DNA of 52,022 nt from Chitinophagales bacterium (GTDB lineage: Bacteria > Bacteroidota > Bacteroidia > Chitinophagales > Chitinophagaceae): NCBI GenBank assembly GCA_025353485.1, contig JANXQO010000179.1, positions 1 through 52,022 on the forward strand, read 5' to 3'. Shown here piece after piece: positions 8,339 to 16,293 of the stretch (positions are counted from its first letter, which is position 1; every line of letters starts with the position of its first letter). The translations under genes were made by a program, and so were the position numbers. Below the pieces are notes generated by a model that was given only the letters and a program-made list of their open reading frames with translations, was not told the origin of the DNA and did not search any database.

Positions 8339-8558
8339 GCCGCTTTTCTTTATCAATTGCCATCTGTTTTACTTCATCCCAACTATATGAGTTTCCTTCA
8401 CCTTTAATATATTTTTCACGCTCCTGCATTATTAATTTTTTTCGTTGTGAATCTGTATCAATTTCATTTTCAAAAAGTATATAGATTGCTTCAACTTTTT
8501 TATCTTCTATTGTATCAATAAAGTGGTGCAGTTTTTTACGAATGTTTGTTATTCCCAT
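8328..8558 (-). CDS. Probable antitoxin of the RelE/ParE-type pair
   Basis: This is a 76-residue, highly charged protein, MGITNIRKKLHHFIDTIEDK onwards, with a long N-terminal helix and a C-terminal segment containing NSYSWDEVKQMAIDKEKR. The size, charge, position directly upstream of the toxin and the 11-bp overlap (8328-8338) fit an antitoxin that neutralises the toxin and may repress the pair. The SW-DEVKxMA ending resembles that of other small Bacteroidota antitoxins. No DNA-binding motif is obvious, so autoregulation is not shown. The assignment rests mostly on context. Confidence 0.65.
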   Translation of the reverse strand: MGITNIRKKLHHFIDTIEDKKVEAIYILFENEIDTDSQRKKLIMQEREKYIKGEGNSYSWDEVKQMAIDKEKRHAI

Positions 8559-8619
8559 AATTTTTTATTTAATCAAATTTACTTTTTCTTTTCTTAAACA
8601 AAAATTTATTGCATAAGAT

Positions 8620-8640
8620 AAACTACAAACCACAAACTAA
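8620..8640. repeat. Heptamer repeat at the tolC stop, inverse of the purE array
   Basis: Three 7-mers, AAACTAC, AAACCAC and AAACTAA, lie on the plus strand. Bases 8620-8638 are the exact reverse complement of 8000-8018 in purE (19 of 19). The tolC TAG stop (8637-8639) lies inside it. Together the two arms bracket the toxin-antitoxin genes. Confidence 0.8.
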
Positions 8641-10013
8641 AGTCTTCTCACAAGATCTCCTTTCAACCGGAGCAATTCTGTTTCAGCAACCTTGGTATCG
8701 TATCGTGCAGCTATAAGCCTGTCGTATGCATCTGCAAGACTTTTTTGCGCTTCTCTTAATTCTATAAATGTGGTTACTCCCTGCTTATATCTTTCATAAG
8801 CAATAAAAACATTTTCTTTTGCAAGAACAATATTGGAATCTTCCAGTGCTAATTGTTTCTTCTGCAGCTCATATGTTCTGAAAGTGTTTTCAACATTAGT
8901 TACGAGAAGTGATGTTTGATTTTCTAATGTCAATCTCCTGAAATTAATGTCTGCCTGTACCTGTTTAATATTTCTTCTTACAATATAATTATTTAAGATC
9001 GGGATGGATGCTGTAAGCCCATAATTAAATCCTTTATTAAGATTGTATAAAGGGCTGAAAGAATTAATAACAGTGTTATTATTTGTCTGACTAAAATTGT
9101 AAGCGGAGTTAAAAGAAACGGTTGGCAATTTTTCTGCACGCCTTTCTCTTAATGTAATATTGGCAATGTCAATATTTTTTTTTGTCAATAATAGTCCCGG
9201 ACTTGTTTCAGCAATGTTTGTTTTTATATCAGCCAGTGTAAGCGTGGTATCTATCACAATTGAATCGAGAACCTCATAATTAATTCCTTTATCTACAGCC
9301 ATCAGCCTGTTAAGGTCGCCCTTTAATTGAACTATTAATGTTTGCTGTTTTAGTTGCGTAGCTATTTGTGCATTCAGATCTAATTTTGCCTGCAATACAT
9401 CGGGCTTTATGCCTAAGCCTGCTTCTAATTTTATCTCTGCCAGTTTAAGCCGCTCCCTGTTTAATCCCATCTGTTCTTCCACAGCTTTTAACTGTTGCTT
9501 TTGCCTTACAATGTTGTAATAGGTTTTTAATACATCAGCAACTACATCTATAATTTGATTTTTAATTACCAGATCTCCAAGCAGCAAATATTCCTTTAGT
9601 TTATCCCGTGTTGCAAACATTTTAAATCCATCAAACAAAACCCAGTTTAAAGCAATTGATGTAGTAAGATTTCTTGATCTGATCCCATTTGCTTTACGGT
9701 CGCTGCCATCGGCAAACATTTGTTTTTGATTATTATTATTGAAGATCAATCCGCCATTTCCATTAAGGCGCGGTAAAAATGCAGCGTTGGCATAAGAATA
9801 ATCTATGGCAGATATGATAGAATCATTTCTTGAAAGCCTTATTTCATAATTGTTTTGTAATGCAGTGGCAATAGCATCTTCAGGCATTAATAATTCCTGT
9901 GCCTGAAGATCACTAACGCAAAAGATTATACAACATATAATCGTGAGACGGGAGACGTGAGACGTGAGACGAACCTTGGTGTCATGAACAAAAATATATC
10001 TCAGCATTTTCAT
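8637..10013 (-). CDS. TolC family outer membrane efflux protein
   Basis: OEP-type outer-membrane channel of 458 residues, the partner of the RND pump encoded just upstream in the same direction. After a hydrophobic export signal ending CVSDLQAQ, two OEP repeats follow with long helices (QLKAVEEQMGLNRERLKLAE, LAKENVFIAYERYKQGVTTF, LREAQKSLADAYDRLIAARY). The signal region is odd: residues of about 14-24 (VRLTSHVSRLT) come from a four-copy heptamer array, giving an elongated n-region before the hydrophobic core. The stop codon lies inside another heptamer repeat. It probably shares a transcript with the RND gene 88 bp upstream. No membrane-fusion gene is adjacent. Confidence 0.88.
   Translation of the reverse strand: MKMLRYIFVHDTKVRLTSHVSRLTIICCIIFCVSDLQAQELLMPEDAIATALQNNYEIRLSRNDSIISAIDYSYANAAFLPRLNGNGGLIFNNNNQKQMFADGSDRKANGIRSRNLTTSIALNWVLFDGFKMFATRDKLKEYLLLGDLVIKNQIIDVVADVLKTYYNIVRQKQQLKAVEEQMGLNRERLKLAEIKLEAGLGIKPDVLQAKLDLNAQIATQLKQQTLIVQLKGDLNRLMAVDKGINYEVLDSIVIDTTLTLADIKTNIAETSPGLLLTKKNIDIANITLRERRAEKLPTVSFNSAYNFSQTNNNTVINSFSPLYNLNKGFNYGLTASIPILNNYIVRRNIKQVQADINFRRLTLENQTSLLVTNVENTFRTYELQKKQLALEDSNIVLAKENVFIAYERYKQGVTTFIELREAQKSLADAYDRLIAARYDTKVAETELLRLKGDLVRRL
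9943..9970. repeat. Heptamer tandem array in the signal-peptide region of tolC
   Basis: The plus strand shows GTGAGAC, GGGAGAC, GTGAGAC, GTGAGAC in tandem. These encode residues of about 14-24 of the TolC-like protein. Related degenerate units (GTGAGAT and GTGAAAT) lie at about 13209-13229, just upstream of the RND start. Gain or loss of one unit would shift the reading frame. Confidence 0.8.
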
Positions 10014-10056
10014 TTTAATAATTAATATTTTATCAGGTTGTTAAAAAAAATATTTT

Positions 10057-10101
10057 CAATCTACTCCATTTCCTCCTCGGTTGGGGGAGATAGAGGGGGC
10101 T
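10057..10101. repeat. GC-rich repeat directly after the RND pump stop
   Basis: On the minus strand, immediately after the RND stop, lies AAGCCCCCTCTATCTCCCCC, followed by a purine-rich half ending GAGGAAATGGAG. It matches the repeat in the exonuclease C-terminus (15171-15216), which on the same strand reads AAGCCCCACCTATCCTCCCC and ends GAGGGAAATGGAG. The two are clearly one family. Confidence 0.75.
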
Positions 10102-13100
10102 TTAATTTAAAACATGTTGGGGTGTTACATCAAGTTCATCTAACTCACTGCGTTTTTTGTTGGATGACATGTAAGAATACATTGCAGGAATTACAAATAA
10201 AGTAAGTATGAGTGAAAACATGATCCCGCTTACAATTACAATACCTAATGGTACACGGCTGGTAGCGGCTGCCCCCAGTGATAATGCAATTGGCAATGCC
10301 CCTAACGACATGGCCAAACTCGTCATCAGGATGGGGCGCAAACGCTGGCTGGCTGCATATATCGCTGCTTCCATTTTAGCCATTCCTTTCAAACGGTTTT
10401 GATTTGCAAATTCTACAATTAATATTCCATTCTTTGTTACAAGACCAATAAGCATGATCATCCCTATCTCTGAAAAAATATTTAATGTATGCCCAAAAAT
10501 CCAAAGAGATAATAATGCACCGGCTATTGCTAATGGTACAGTAACCATAATAATAAAAGGATCAATGAAACTTTCAAACTGAGCAGCGAGTACTAAAAAG
10601 ATAAGTCCCAGTGCTAAAAATAAGGCAAAGGAAATATTGCTTGAACTTTCTTTATAATCACGGCTGCTGCCGGAAAGTGCAGTAGCAAAAGTTGGGTCTA
10701 ATAATTTTTTTGAAATAGCTTCCATAGCTACAATACCATCCCCAATTGTTTTTCCGGGGGCAAGGCCTGAAGAAATGGTTGCCGATTTATAACGGTTAAA
10801 ATGATAAATAGTGGAAGGGCTTGTAGCTTCTTCAAAAGTTACCAGGTTATCAAGACTTATCATTTGCCCTGTGGCATTACGCACATACAGCCCTTTGAGA
10901 TCGTTAGGGTCATCACGGCTGGATCGGTCAACCTGTCCCATTACCTGGTATTGCTTTCCTTCTTTTGTAAAATATCCAAGACGGCGGTTACTAAGCGCCA
11001 ATTGTAATGTTTGTGAAACATCTTCAACACTAACACCCAGTTCACCTGCTTTTAACCGGTCAACATTAATACGCAGTTCAGGCTTGTTGAATTTAAGATC
11101 TGCATCAACTCCCTGGAAAACAGGATTTTTATTTGCTTCTTCTAAAAACTTAGGAAGCATTGCAGTTAATTTATTAAAGTCATTATTCTGTAGAACAAAT
11201 TGAACCGGCTGCCCTCCGCGGCGGTTTACGGAAATGGTTTGTTCTTCAATGGCAAATGCTCTTCCTTCATTAAATTTTGAAAGATTGTTATTCACCATTT
11301 CAACAATTTGTTTTTGAGATCGTTTTCTGTCTTTTGGATCTGCCAACGTAACCCGAACCATACCTGAATTGGTTGCTCCATTTACAAATCCCGGTGCTGT
11401 TATGGATAAAACCGTTTGTTTTTCGGGAACTGAATCAAGCATGAAGTTGCTAACCCTGTCAACATATTTATCCATATAATCGTAAGCAGTTCCTTCGGGT
11501 GCAGTAAGTTGTAAACGAAACTGGCTGCGGTCTTCCATTGGTGCAAGTTCGGAGGGGAGATCTTTTCCAATAAAATAAATTATTAATCCGCAGGCAGCAA
11601 TAATTACAAATGCCATCCACCGCACCTTCATAAATCCTGTCAATAAATTTTTATATCCATTTTCCATTCCACGAAAAAAAGGTTCTGTTTTATTATAGAA
11701 CCATGAATGTTTATGAACATCTTTTTTGGAAAGCTTTACATTCAATACCGGTGTTAATGTTAAGGATACAAATGCAGAAATTAATACAGCGCCAGCTACA
11801 ACGATTCCAAATTCCCGAAAGAGCCGTCCTACAAAACCTTCGAGGAAAACAATGGGAAGAAATACAAAGGCAAGGGTAATAGAAGTGGCAATAACTGCAA
11901 AGTAAATTTCTTTTGAACCCTCTTTTGCTGCCTGCCACTTTCCCATTCCCGCTTCCATTCTTTTATAAATATTTTCTGTAACTACAATACCATCATCTAC
12001 AACCAGCCCTGTTGCCAACACAATTGCCAGCAGCGTTAATACATTAATAGTAAATCCGCAGATATACATTATAAAAAATGCACCGATGAGAGAAACAGGA
12101 ATATCAATTAAAGGGCGGATAGCTATTAGCCAATCCCTGAAAAATAAAAAGATAATAAGTATTACTAAACCCAGTGATATCATTAATGTGTCTTCTACTT
12201 CTGATATTGATCTTTTAATAAACCTTGTTTGATCTAATGCAATATCGAGTTTTACATCAGCCGGCATTTCTTTTTTTATCTCTTCATAACGTTTATAAAA
12301 TTCATTGGATATAGAAACATAGTTGGAACCAGGCTGTGGAATTATTGCAAGCGCAATCATAGGGATACCGCTTTCTCTTAATTGTGATTCTTCATTCTCC
12401 GGACCAAGTACTGCTTCACCAATATCACGGAGACGTACATTAGAACCATTTATATTTTTAATGGTAAGGTTATTAAATTCTTCTTCAGTATTTAATTTCC
12501 CAAAAGTTCTTACAGAAAGTTCAGTGGCATTGCCCGCAATTTTTCCGGCGGGTAATTCAACATTTTCACGAAGCAAAGCAGCTTGTACATCGGATGGAGT
12601 TAAAGAATATGAAGTTAGTTTTTCAGGCTTAAACCAAATGCGCATAGCATAGCGTTTTTCGCCCCAAATTTGTATTCCGCTTACGCCGGGGATTGTTTGC
12701 AATCTTTCCAGCAGTACATTGTTTGCCCACTCTGTTACCTGCAATTGGTTGCGGGTATTGCTTTGTACCGTCATAGAAAGAATAGGATCAGAACTTGCAT
12801 CCGCTTTTGATACAACAGGTGGCGCTTCCAAATCGGTAGGTAACGAACGGGTAGCTTGCGAAACCTTATCACGTACATCATTTGCCGCAGCTTCAAGATC
12901 TATACTCAAATCAAACTCTACATTTATATTGCTGGAACCTGCATTGCTTGAAGAGGTAATGTTTTTAATACCGGCAATACCATTAATGGCTTTTTCAAGT
13001 GGCTCAGTTATTTGTGTTTCTATAATATCAGGATTAGCGCCGCCGTAAGAAGTGCGAACATTAATATTTGGCGGATCAATAGCGGGATAGTCTCTAACGC

Positions 13101-13197
13101 CAAGATATTTAAAACCAATAGCTCCAAATAAAACAATAATAAGATTGAGCACTATTGCTAATACCGGTCTTCGTAAACTTAATTCAGAGATATTCAT
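10102..13197 (-). CDS. RND family efflux transporter, inner membrane permease (HAE1 type)
   Basis: An AcrB-like proton-driven exporter of 1031 residues from ATG 13197 (MNISELSLRRPVLAIVLNLI). It has the typical first transmembrane helix, large porter domains and twelve expected membrane helices; the central ATGLVVDDGIVVTENIYKRM contains the TM4 aspartate pair used for proton transfer. The upstream in-frame ATG at 13221 adds MPSHVLQT from a repeat-like leader and is less likely. It lies upstream of the TolC gene. The periplasmic adaptor expected in such an operon is missing: the next gene upstream is a DNA ligase, separated by about 240 bp of AT-rich, non-coding sequence in which I see only degenerate heptamers (about 13209-13229). 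Confidence 0.93.
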   Translation of the reverse strand: MNISELSLRRPVLAIVLNLIIVLFGAIGFKYLGVRDYPAIDPPNINVRTSYGGANPDIIETQITEPLEKAINGIAGIKNITSSSNAGSSNINVEFDLSIDLEAAANDVRDKVSQATRSLPTDLEAPPVVSKADASSDPILSMTVQSNTRNQLQVTEWANNVLLERLQTIPGVSGIQIWGEKRYAMRIWFKPEKLTSYSLTPSDVQAALLRENVELPAGKIAGNATELSVRTFGKLNTEEEFNNLTIKNINGSNVRLRDIGEAVLGPENEESQLRESGIPMIALAIIPQPGSNYVSISNEFYKRYEEIKKEMPADVKLDIALDQTRFIKRSISEVEDTLMISLGLVILIIFLFFRDWLIAIRPLIDIPVSLIGAFFIMYICGFTINVLTLLAIVLATGLVVDDGIVVTENIYKRMEAGMGKWQAAKEGSKEIYFAVIATSITLAFVFLPIVFLEGFVGRLFREFGIVVAGAVLISAFVSLTLTPVLNVKLSKKDVHKHSWFYNKTEPFFRGMENGYKNLLTGFMKVRWMAFVIIAACGLIIYFIGKDLPSELAPMEDRSQFRLQLTAPEGTAYDYMDKYVDRVSNFMLDSVPEKQTVLSITAPGFVNGATNSGMVRVTLADPKDRKRSQKQIVEMVNNNLSKFNEGRAFAIEEQTISVNRRGGQPVQFVLQNNDFNKLTAMLPKFLEEANKNPVFQGVDADLKFNKPELRINVDRLKAGELGVSVEDVSQTLQLALSNRRLGYFTKEGKQYQVMGQVDRSSRDDPNDLKGLYVRNATGQMISLDNLVTFEEATSPSTIYHFNRYKSATISSGLAPGKTIGDGIVAMEAISKKLLDPTFATALSGSSRDYKESSSNISFALFLALGLIFLVLAAQFESFIDPFIIMVTVPLAIAGALLSLWIFGHTLNIFSEIGMIMLIGLVTKNGILIVEFANQNRLKGMAKMEAAIYAASQRLRPILMTSLAMSLGALPIALSLGAAATSRVPLGIVIVSGIMFSLILTLFVIPAMYSYMSSNKKRSELDELDVTPQHVLN

Positions 13198-13441
13198 AGT
13201 TTGTAAAACGTGAGATGGCAAACGTGAAATTCGCCTCTGTTATATTTAAATTTTAATAATTTTTTAAAAGCATACCGAACATCTGTTAAATGTATTCCTG
13301 TTAATCAATTCCTGGTTTTAAAATAATTCAGAATCTTCTTTTAAATCAGATCCAAAAGATTTGACGATTGTATTATAAAATACCTTTGTCCTATTTTCAA
13401 AGTTACGATTCTAAAATTTTGTAAACAATCAGTCATTTACC

Positions 13442-15136
13442 CTACATATTCAACATTGCTTTTAAATCTTCAATTGTATTTATTTCATCCACCTTTTTAT
13501 CTTTTCTCCACCGGCTCATCCTGGGAAAGCGCAGTGCTACACCGCTTTTGTGGCGGTTGCTTGCTGCAATGCCTTCAAATGCAATTTCAAAAACAAGCTC
13601 AGGTTTTACCGTTCTTACAGGCCCGAATTTTTCTATAGAATTTCTTTTTACAAAATTATCTACCTGTGCAAATTCTTTATCAGTTAATCCTGAATATGCT
13701 TTTGCAAAAGAAACCAATTTATCACCATCCTTAACAGCAAAAGTATAATCGGTATACAAATTACTTCTGCGTCCGCTGCCTTTTTGTGCATAGATCATAA
13801 CACAATCAATGGTGAGTGCATCAATTTTCCATTTCCACCAATCGCCTCTTTTTCTTCCCACTTTGTAAATGGAATTTTTTCTTTTAAGCATAATGCCTTC
13901 ACTGTTCATCTCTCTCGATTTTTTTCTTAGCTCTGCCAACTCATCCCAATTGGTGAAATTAATTATTGGTGAGAGTTTAATAGGATTGTTGTTGATGTTT
14001 TGCAATATCTCTTCCATTTTATTTCTTCTTTCCAAAAGCGTTTTTTCTCTCCAGTCTTCTCCATTAAATTCTAAAAGATCATAAACAAAAAAACGTATTG
14101 GTGCTTCTGTCAATTGTTTTTTAGTAATATTCTTTCTTCCTATTCGTGTTTGTAATGCAGCAAATGGCATTGGCTTTCCCTCTACAGCAGAAATTATTTC
14201 GCCGTCTAATACAATTCCATCCGGCAACAGATCTTTTAAAATAAAATATTCAGGAAATTTATCAGTCATCAATTCTTCACCCCTGCTCCATACAAATAAT
14301 TCATTATTTCTTTTGATGATCTGGCCACGGATGCCATCCCACTTCCATTCTGCCTGCCATTCGTGGGGTTCGCCAAGTTTTGAAGGTTCATCTTCCAAAG
14401 CGTATGCAAGATAGAAGGGATAAGGCTTTGAGTGATCTGCTTCTGCAGCTTCTGTGCTTAGTAAATCTGAAAAATTAATTGTAGAAGGATCCCAATTGCC
14501 GCTTATGCGATGTGCAATTACTGATGATGAATGATCAACAACTTTTGATAAAGCATTTACAATTATTTTTTGCGAAACTCCAATTCTAAAACTCCCTGTA
14601 ATGAGTTTATTAAAAACGAATCTTTCGGCATTATTCATTTGTTGCCAGCTATCAATAATAAACTCTTTTCTTTTTGATTCGTCCTGTTTTTCAATGGAGA
14701 TAAATTTTTCAAGATACCAGGAAAGACTTTTGCTTTCGCCATCCATTAATTCAGTCTCAGGTAATAATAATGCAATTGTTTCAGCAAGATCACCAACAGT
14801 GCTATAGCTTTCTAAAAAAAGCCAGGAAGGAATATTTGCAATTTGTGTACACCATTCTGATAAAAGCCTTGAGTTTACTGCTCTTTTGGGTCTTCTTCCT
14901 GAAAAAATTGCTATCACCCAAACTTTGTCTTTATCATCAGCCAGTGTAAAATATTCTGCCAGGGCTGCAAGCTTATCATTTGTTTTTGTAGAAGAACTAA
15001 TTTGTAGTACCAACGCAGCAAACATAGCAAAGCCGCCAAACCCAGGCCCCATCCTGTCCCCGTTCGTACCGGCACGGGCGGGCTTCCCCGAAGGGGAAGG
15101 GATAAGCACACTGTTTGGTAGCTCTTCGTTCTGCAT
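13442..15136 (-). CDS. ATP-dependent DNA ligase (exonuclease-associated type)
   Basis: The protein joins DNA nicks using ATP. It has an N-terminal helical DNA-binding domain, the adenylation domain with the nucleophile lysine in EWKWDGIRG (K265 of the 564-residue frame), later motifs (LDGEIIS, FFVYDLLEFNG, SEGIMLKRKNS, GDWWKWK) and an OB-fold C-terminus. It is the bacterial type found beside a metallo-beta-lactamase exonuclease, which is the upstream gene here. Residues of about 10-35 (IPSPSGKPARAGTNGDRMG) come from a GC-rich repeat; the native start may be Met38 at 15025, since MFAALVLQ resembles the family N-terminus. The helicase and phosphoesterase often seen with this pair are absent. 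Confidence 0.9.
   Translation of the reverse strand: MQNEELPNSVLIPSPSGKPARAGTNGDRMGPGFGGFAMFAALVLQISSSTKTNDKLAALAEYFTLADDKDKVWVIAIFSGRRPKRAVNSRLLSEWCTQIANIPSWLFLESYSTVGDLAETIALLLPETELMDGESKSLSWYLEKFISIEKQDESKRKEFIIDSWQQMNNAERFVFNKLITGSFRIGVSQKIIVNALSKVVDHSSSVIAHRISGNWDPSTINFSDLLSTEAAEADHSKPYPFYLAYALEDEPSKLGEPHEWQAEWKWDGIRGQIIKRNNELFVWSRGEELMTDKFPEYFILKDLLPDGIVLDGEIISAVEGKPMPFAALQTRIGRKNITKKQLTEAPIRFFVYDLLEFNGEDWREKTLLERRNKMEEILQNINNNPIKLSPIINFTNWDELAELRKKSREMNSEGIMLKRKNSIYKVGRKRGDWWKWKIDALTIDCVMIYAQKGSGRRSNLYTDYTFAVKDGDKLVSFAKAYSGLTDKEFAQVDNFVKRNSIEKFGPVRTVKPELVFEIAFEGIAASNRHKSGVALRFPRMSRWRKDKKVDEINTIEDLKAMLNM
15037..15106. repeat. GC-rich repeat in the 5' end of the ligase frame
   Basis: It contains a 7-bp stem with a 3-nt loop, CTTCCCC-GAA-GGGGAAG (15083-15099), and a second inverted pair around GTTCGTACCGGCAC. 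On the plus strand it begins GGCCCCATCCTGTCCCC and ends AAGGGGAAGGGATAAGC. This is alignable to the minus-strand reading of the repeat at 15171-15216, so the two are inverted relative to each other across the exonuclease|ligase junction. Confidence 0.7.
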
Positions 15137-15144
15137 ATTATCTT

Positions 15145-16203
15145 TTATAAATCATTTTGTTCTTCGTTTCGATCCTCTCCATTTCCCTCCCCTTTGGGGA
15201 GGATAGGTGGGGCTTCTTCATCTTCATTACCATACTCTGTTTTTACTTCTGCTGCCATTGCAATGCCTTCTTCATTTAAATAGCGGCTGAATGCAGATTG
15301 AAAACCGTGTGTTACAAAAACTCTTTCTGCTTCAGTAGCTTTTATACTTTCTAAAAGCCCTTTCCAATCTGCATGATCGCTTAATGCGAAACCTGCATCT
15401 ACATTTCTTCTTCGTGCATTACCTCTTACCTGCATCCACCCGCTACATACGCCAACAGAGTAGGGTGAAAATTTTTTCATCCATGATGTTCCATCTGCAC
15501 CTGGCGGCGCAATCACTACCGTTCTTTTTAAAAGTTCTTTAGGTGTTTCGGGTGTTACCCTTATTACTTCCGGTAATTTCCAGCCGGCACTTATTAACGT
15601 TTGCTGTGTGTTATAAATAGCGCCATGAGCATATATATCCTGTGTTGTTTCTTGTATGTGTTGCAAAACCCGTTGCGCTTTGCCAAGACTATAAGCCAGC
15701 AACACACTCGTTTTCCCATTCTCTTTATTTCTGCTGATCCAGTTAATTATATTTTCAAAAATTTCCTGTTGCGGTTCCCATTTGTAGATGGGTAAACCAA
15801 AAGTTGATTCTGTAATGAATGTGTTGCATTTTACTGGCTCAAATTTTCCACTTAGTCCATCATCTTCCGTTTTATAATCACCGCTTACAACCCATACTTC
15901 GCCATTGTATTCAACTCTTATTTGTGATGAGCCAATGATATGCCCGGCAGGGTGCAAAGAAATTTTTACACCATTCATTGTTACAGTTTCTCCCCATTCA
16001 ACAGTTTGATAATTGTTGTCGCCCAATCTTAATTGCAGAATTGGTTTGGTATAGTGATGACATAAATAATATTGATGACCATAGTACGCATGATCACTGT
16101 GGCCGTGGGTTATAATGGCTTTCTCAACAGGCTTCCACGGATCAATATAAAAATCTCCCTGCGAACAAAAGAGTCCTTTGTCAGTAAAGGTTATAAGATT
16201 CAT
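15145..16203 (-). CDS. Ligase-associated DNA exonuclease (metallo-beta-lactamase fold)
   Basis: A 352-residue protein of the SNM1/Pso2-like beta-CASP group that partners the bacterial ATP-dependent ligase. Metal-binding motifs visible are THGHSDHAYYGH (HxHxDH), GSSQI after the AGHIIG histidine, SGDYKTEDDG (aspartate) and ALSDHADW near the C-terminus. The last 25 or so residues (EEAPPILPKGEGNGEDRNEE) are repeat-encoded and low-complexity, lying after the expected domain end. Its stop is 8 bp before the ligase start, so the genes are coupled. A full Bacteroidota promoter lies upstream (16225-16257). Confidence 0.88.
   Translation of the reverse strand: MNLITFTDKGLFCSQGDFYIDPWKPVEKAIITHGHSDHAYYGHQYYLCHHYTKPILQLRLGDNNYQTVEWGETVTMNGVKISLHPAGHIIGSSQIRVEYNGEVWVVSGDYKTEDDGLSGKFEPVKCNTFITESTFGLPIYKWEPQQEIFENIINWISRNKENGKTSVLLAYSLGKAQRVLQHIQETTQDIYAHGAIYNTQQTLISAGWKLPEVIRVTPETPKELLKRTVVIAPPGADGTSWMKKFSPYSVGVCSGWMQVRGNARRRNVDAGFALSDHADWKGLLESIKATEAERVFVTHGFQSAFSRYLNEEGIAMAAEVKTEYGNEDEEAPPILPKGEGNGEDRNEEQNDL
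15171..15216. repeat. GC hairpin repeat in the exonuclease C-terminus
   Basis: CCTCCCC-TTT-GGGGAGG (15186-15202) forms a 7-bp stem with a 3-nt loop. The flanks on the coding strand are AAGCCCCACCTATCC and GGAAATGGAGAGGAT. It is read in frame as APPILPKGEGNGED. It is the same family as 10057-10101. Confidence 0.75.
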
Positions 16204-16224
16204 TTTGATGCGGAGATTAAATTA

Positions 16225-16257
16225 CAAATGTACTGCTGGGTTATACAATCCTGCAAA
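16225..16257 (-). promoter_or_regulatory. Bacteroidota-type promoter of the exonuclease-ligase operon
   Basis: On the minus strand TTTG (16254-16257) is followed by 21 bp and then TACATTTG (16225-16232). This fits the TTTG -33, 19-21 bp spacer, TAnnTTTG -7 pattern. The exonuclease ATG follows 21 bp later. Confidence 0.7.
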
Positions 16258-16293
16258 AGAGATACCAGTAAATAGTGTGGCTTGCAGTAAGGT

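Noticed and set aside
7994-9970. Possible CRISPR array from the repeated short units
   Set aside because: The units are contiguous heptamers without spacers and no cas genes are present.
10811-11203. 130-codon open frame on the plus strand
   Set aside because: It lies wholly antisense to the RND pump gene, which has strong family motifs; the translation is Ser/Arg-rich shadow sequence.
13372-13400. TACCTTTG at about 13380 as a promoter
   Set aside because: It points towards the end of the ligase gene on the opposite strand, with no plus-strand gene downstream.
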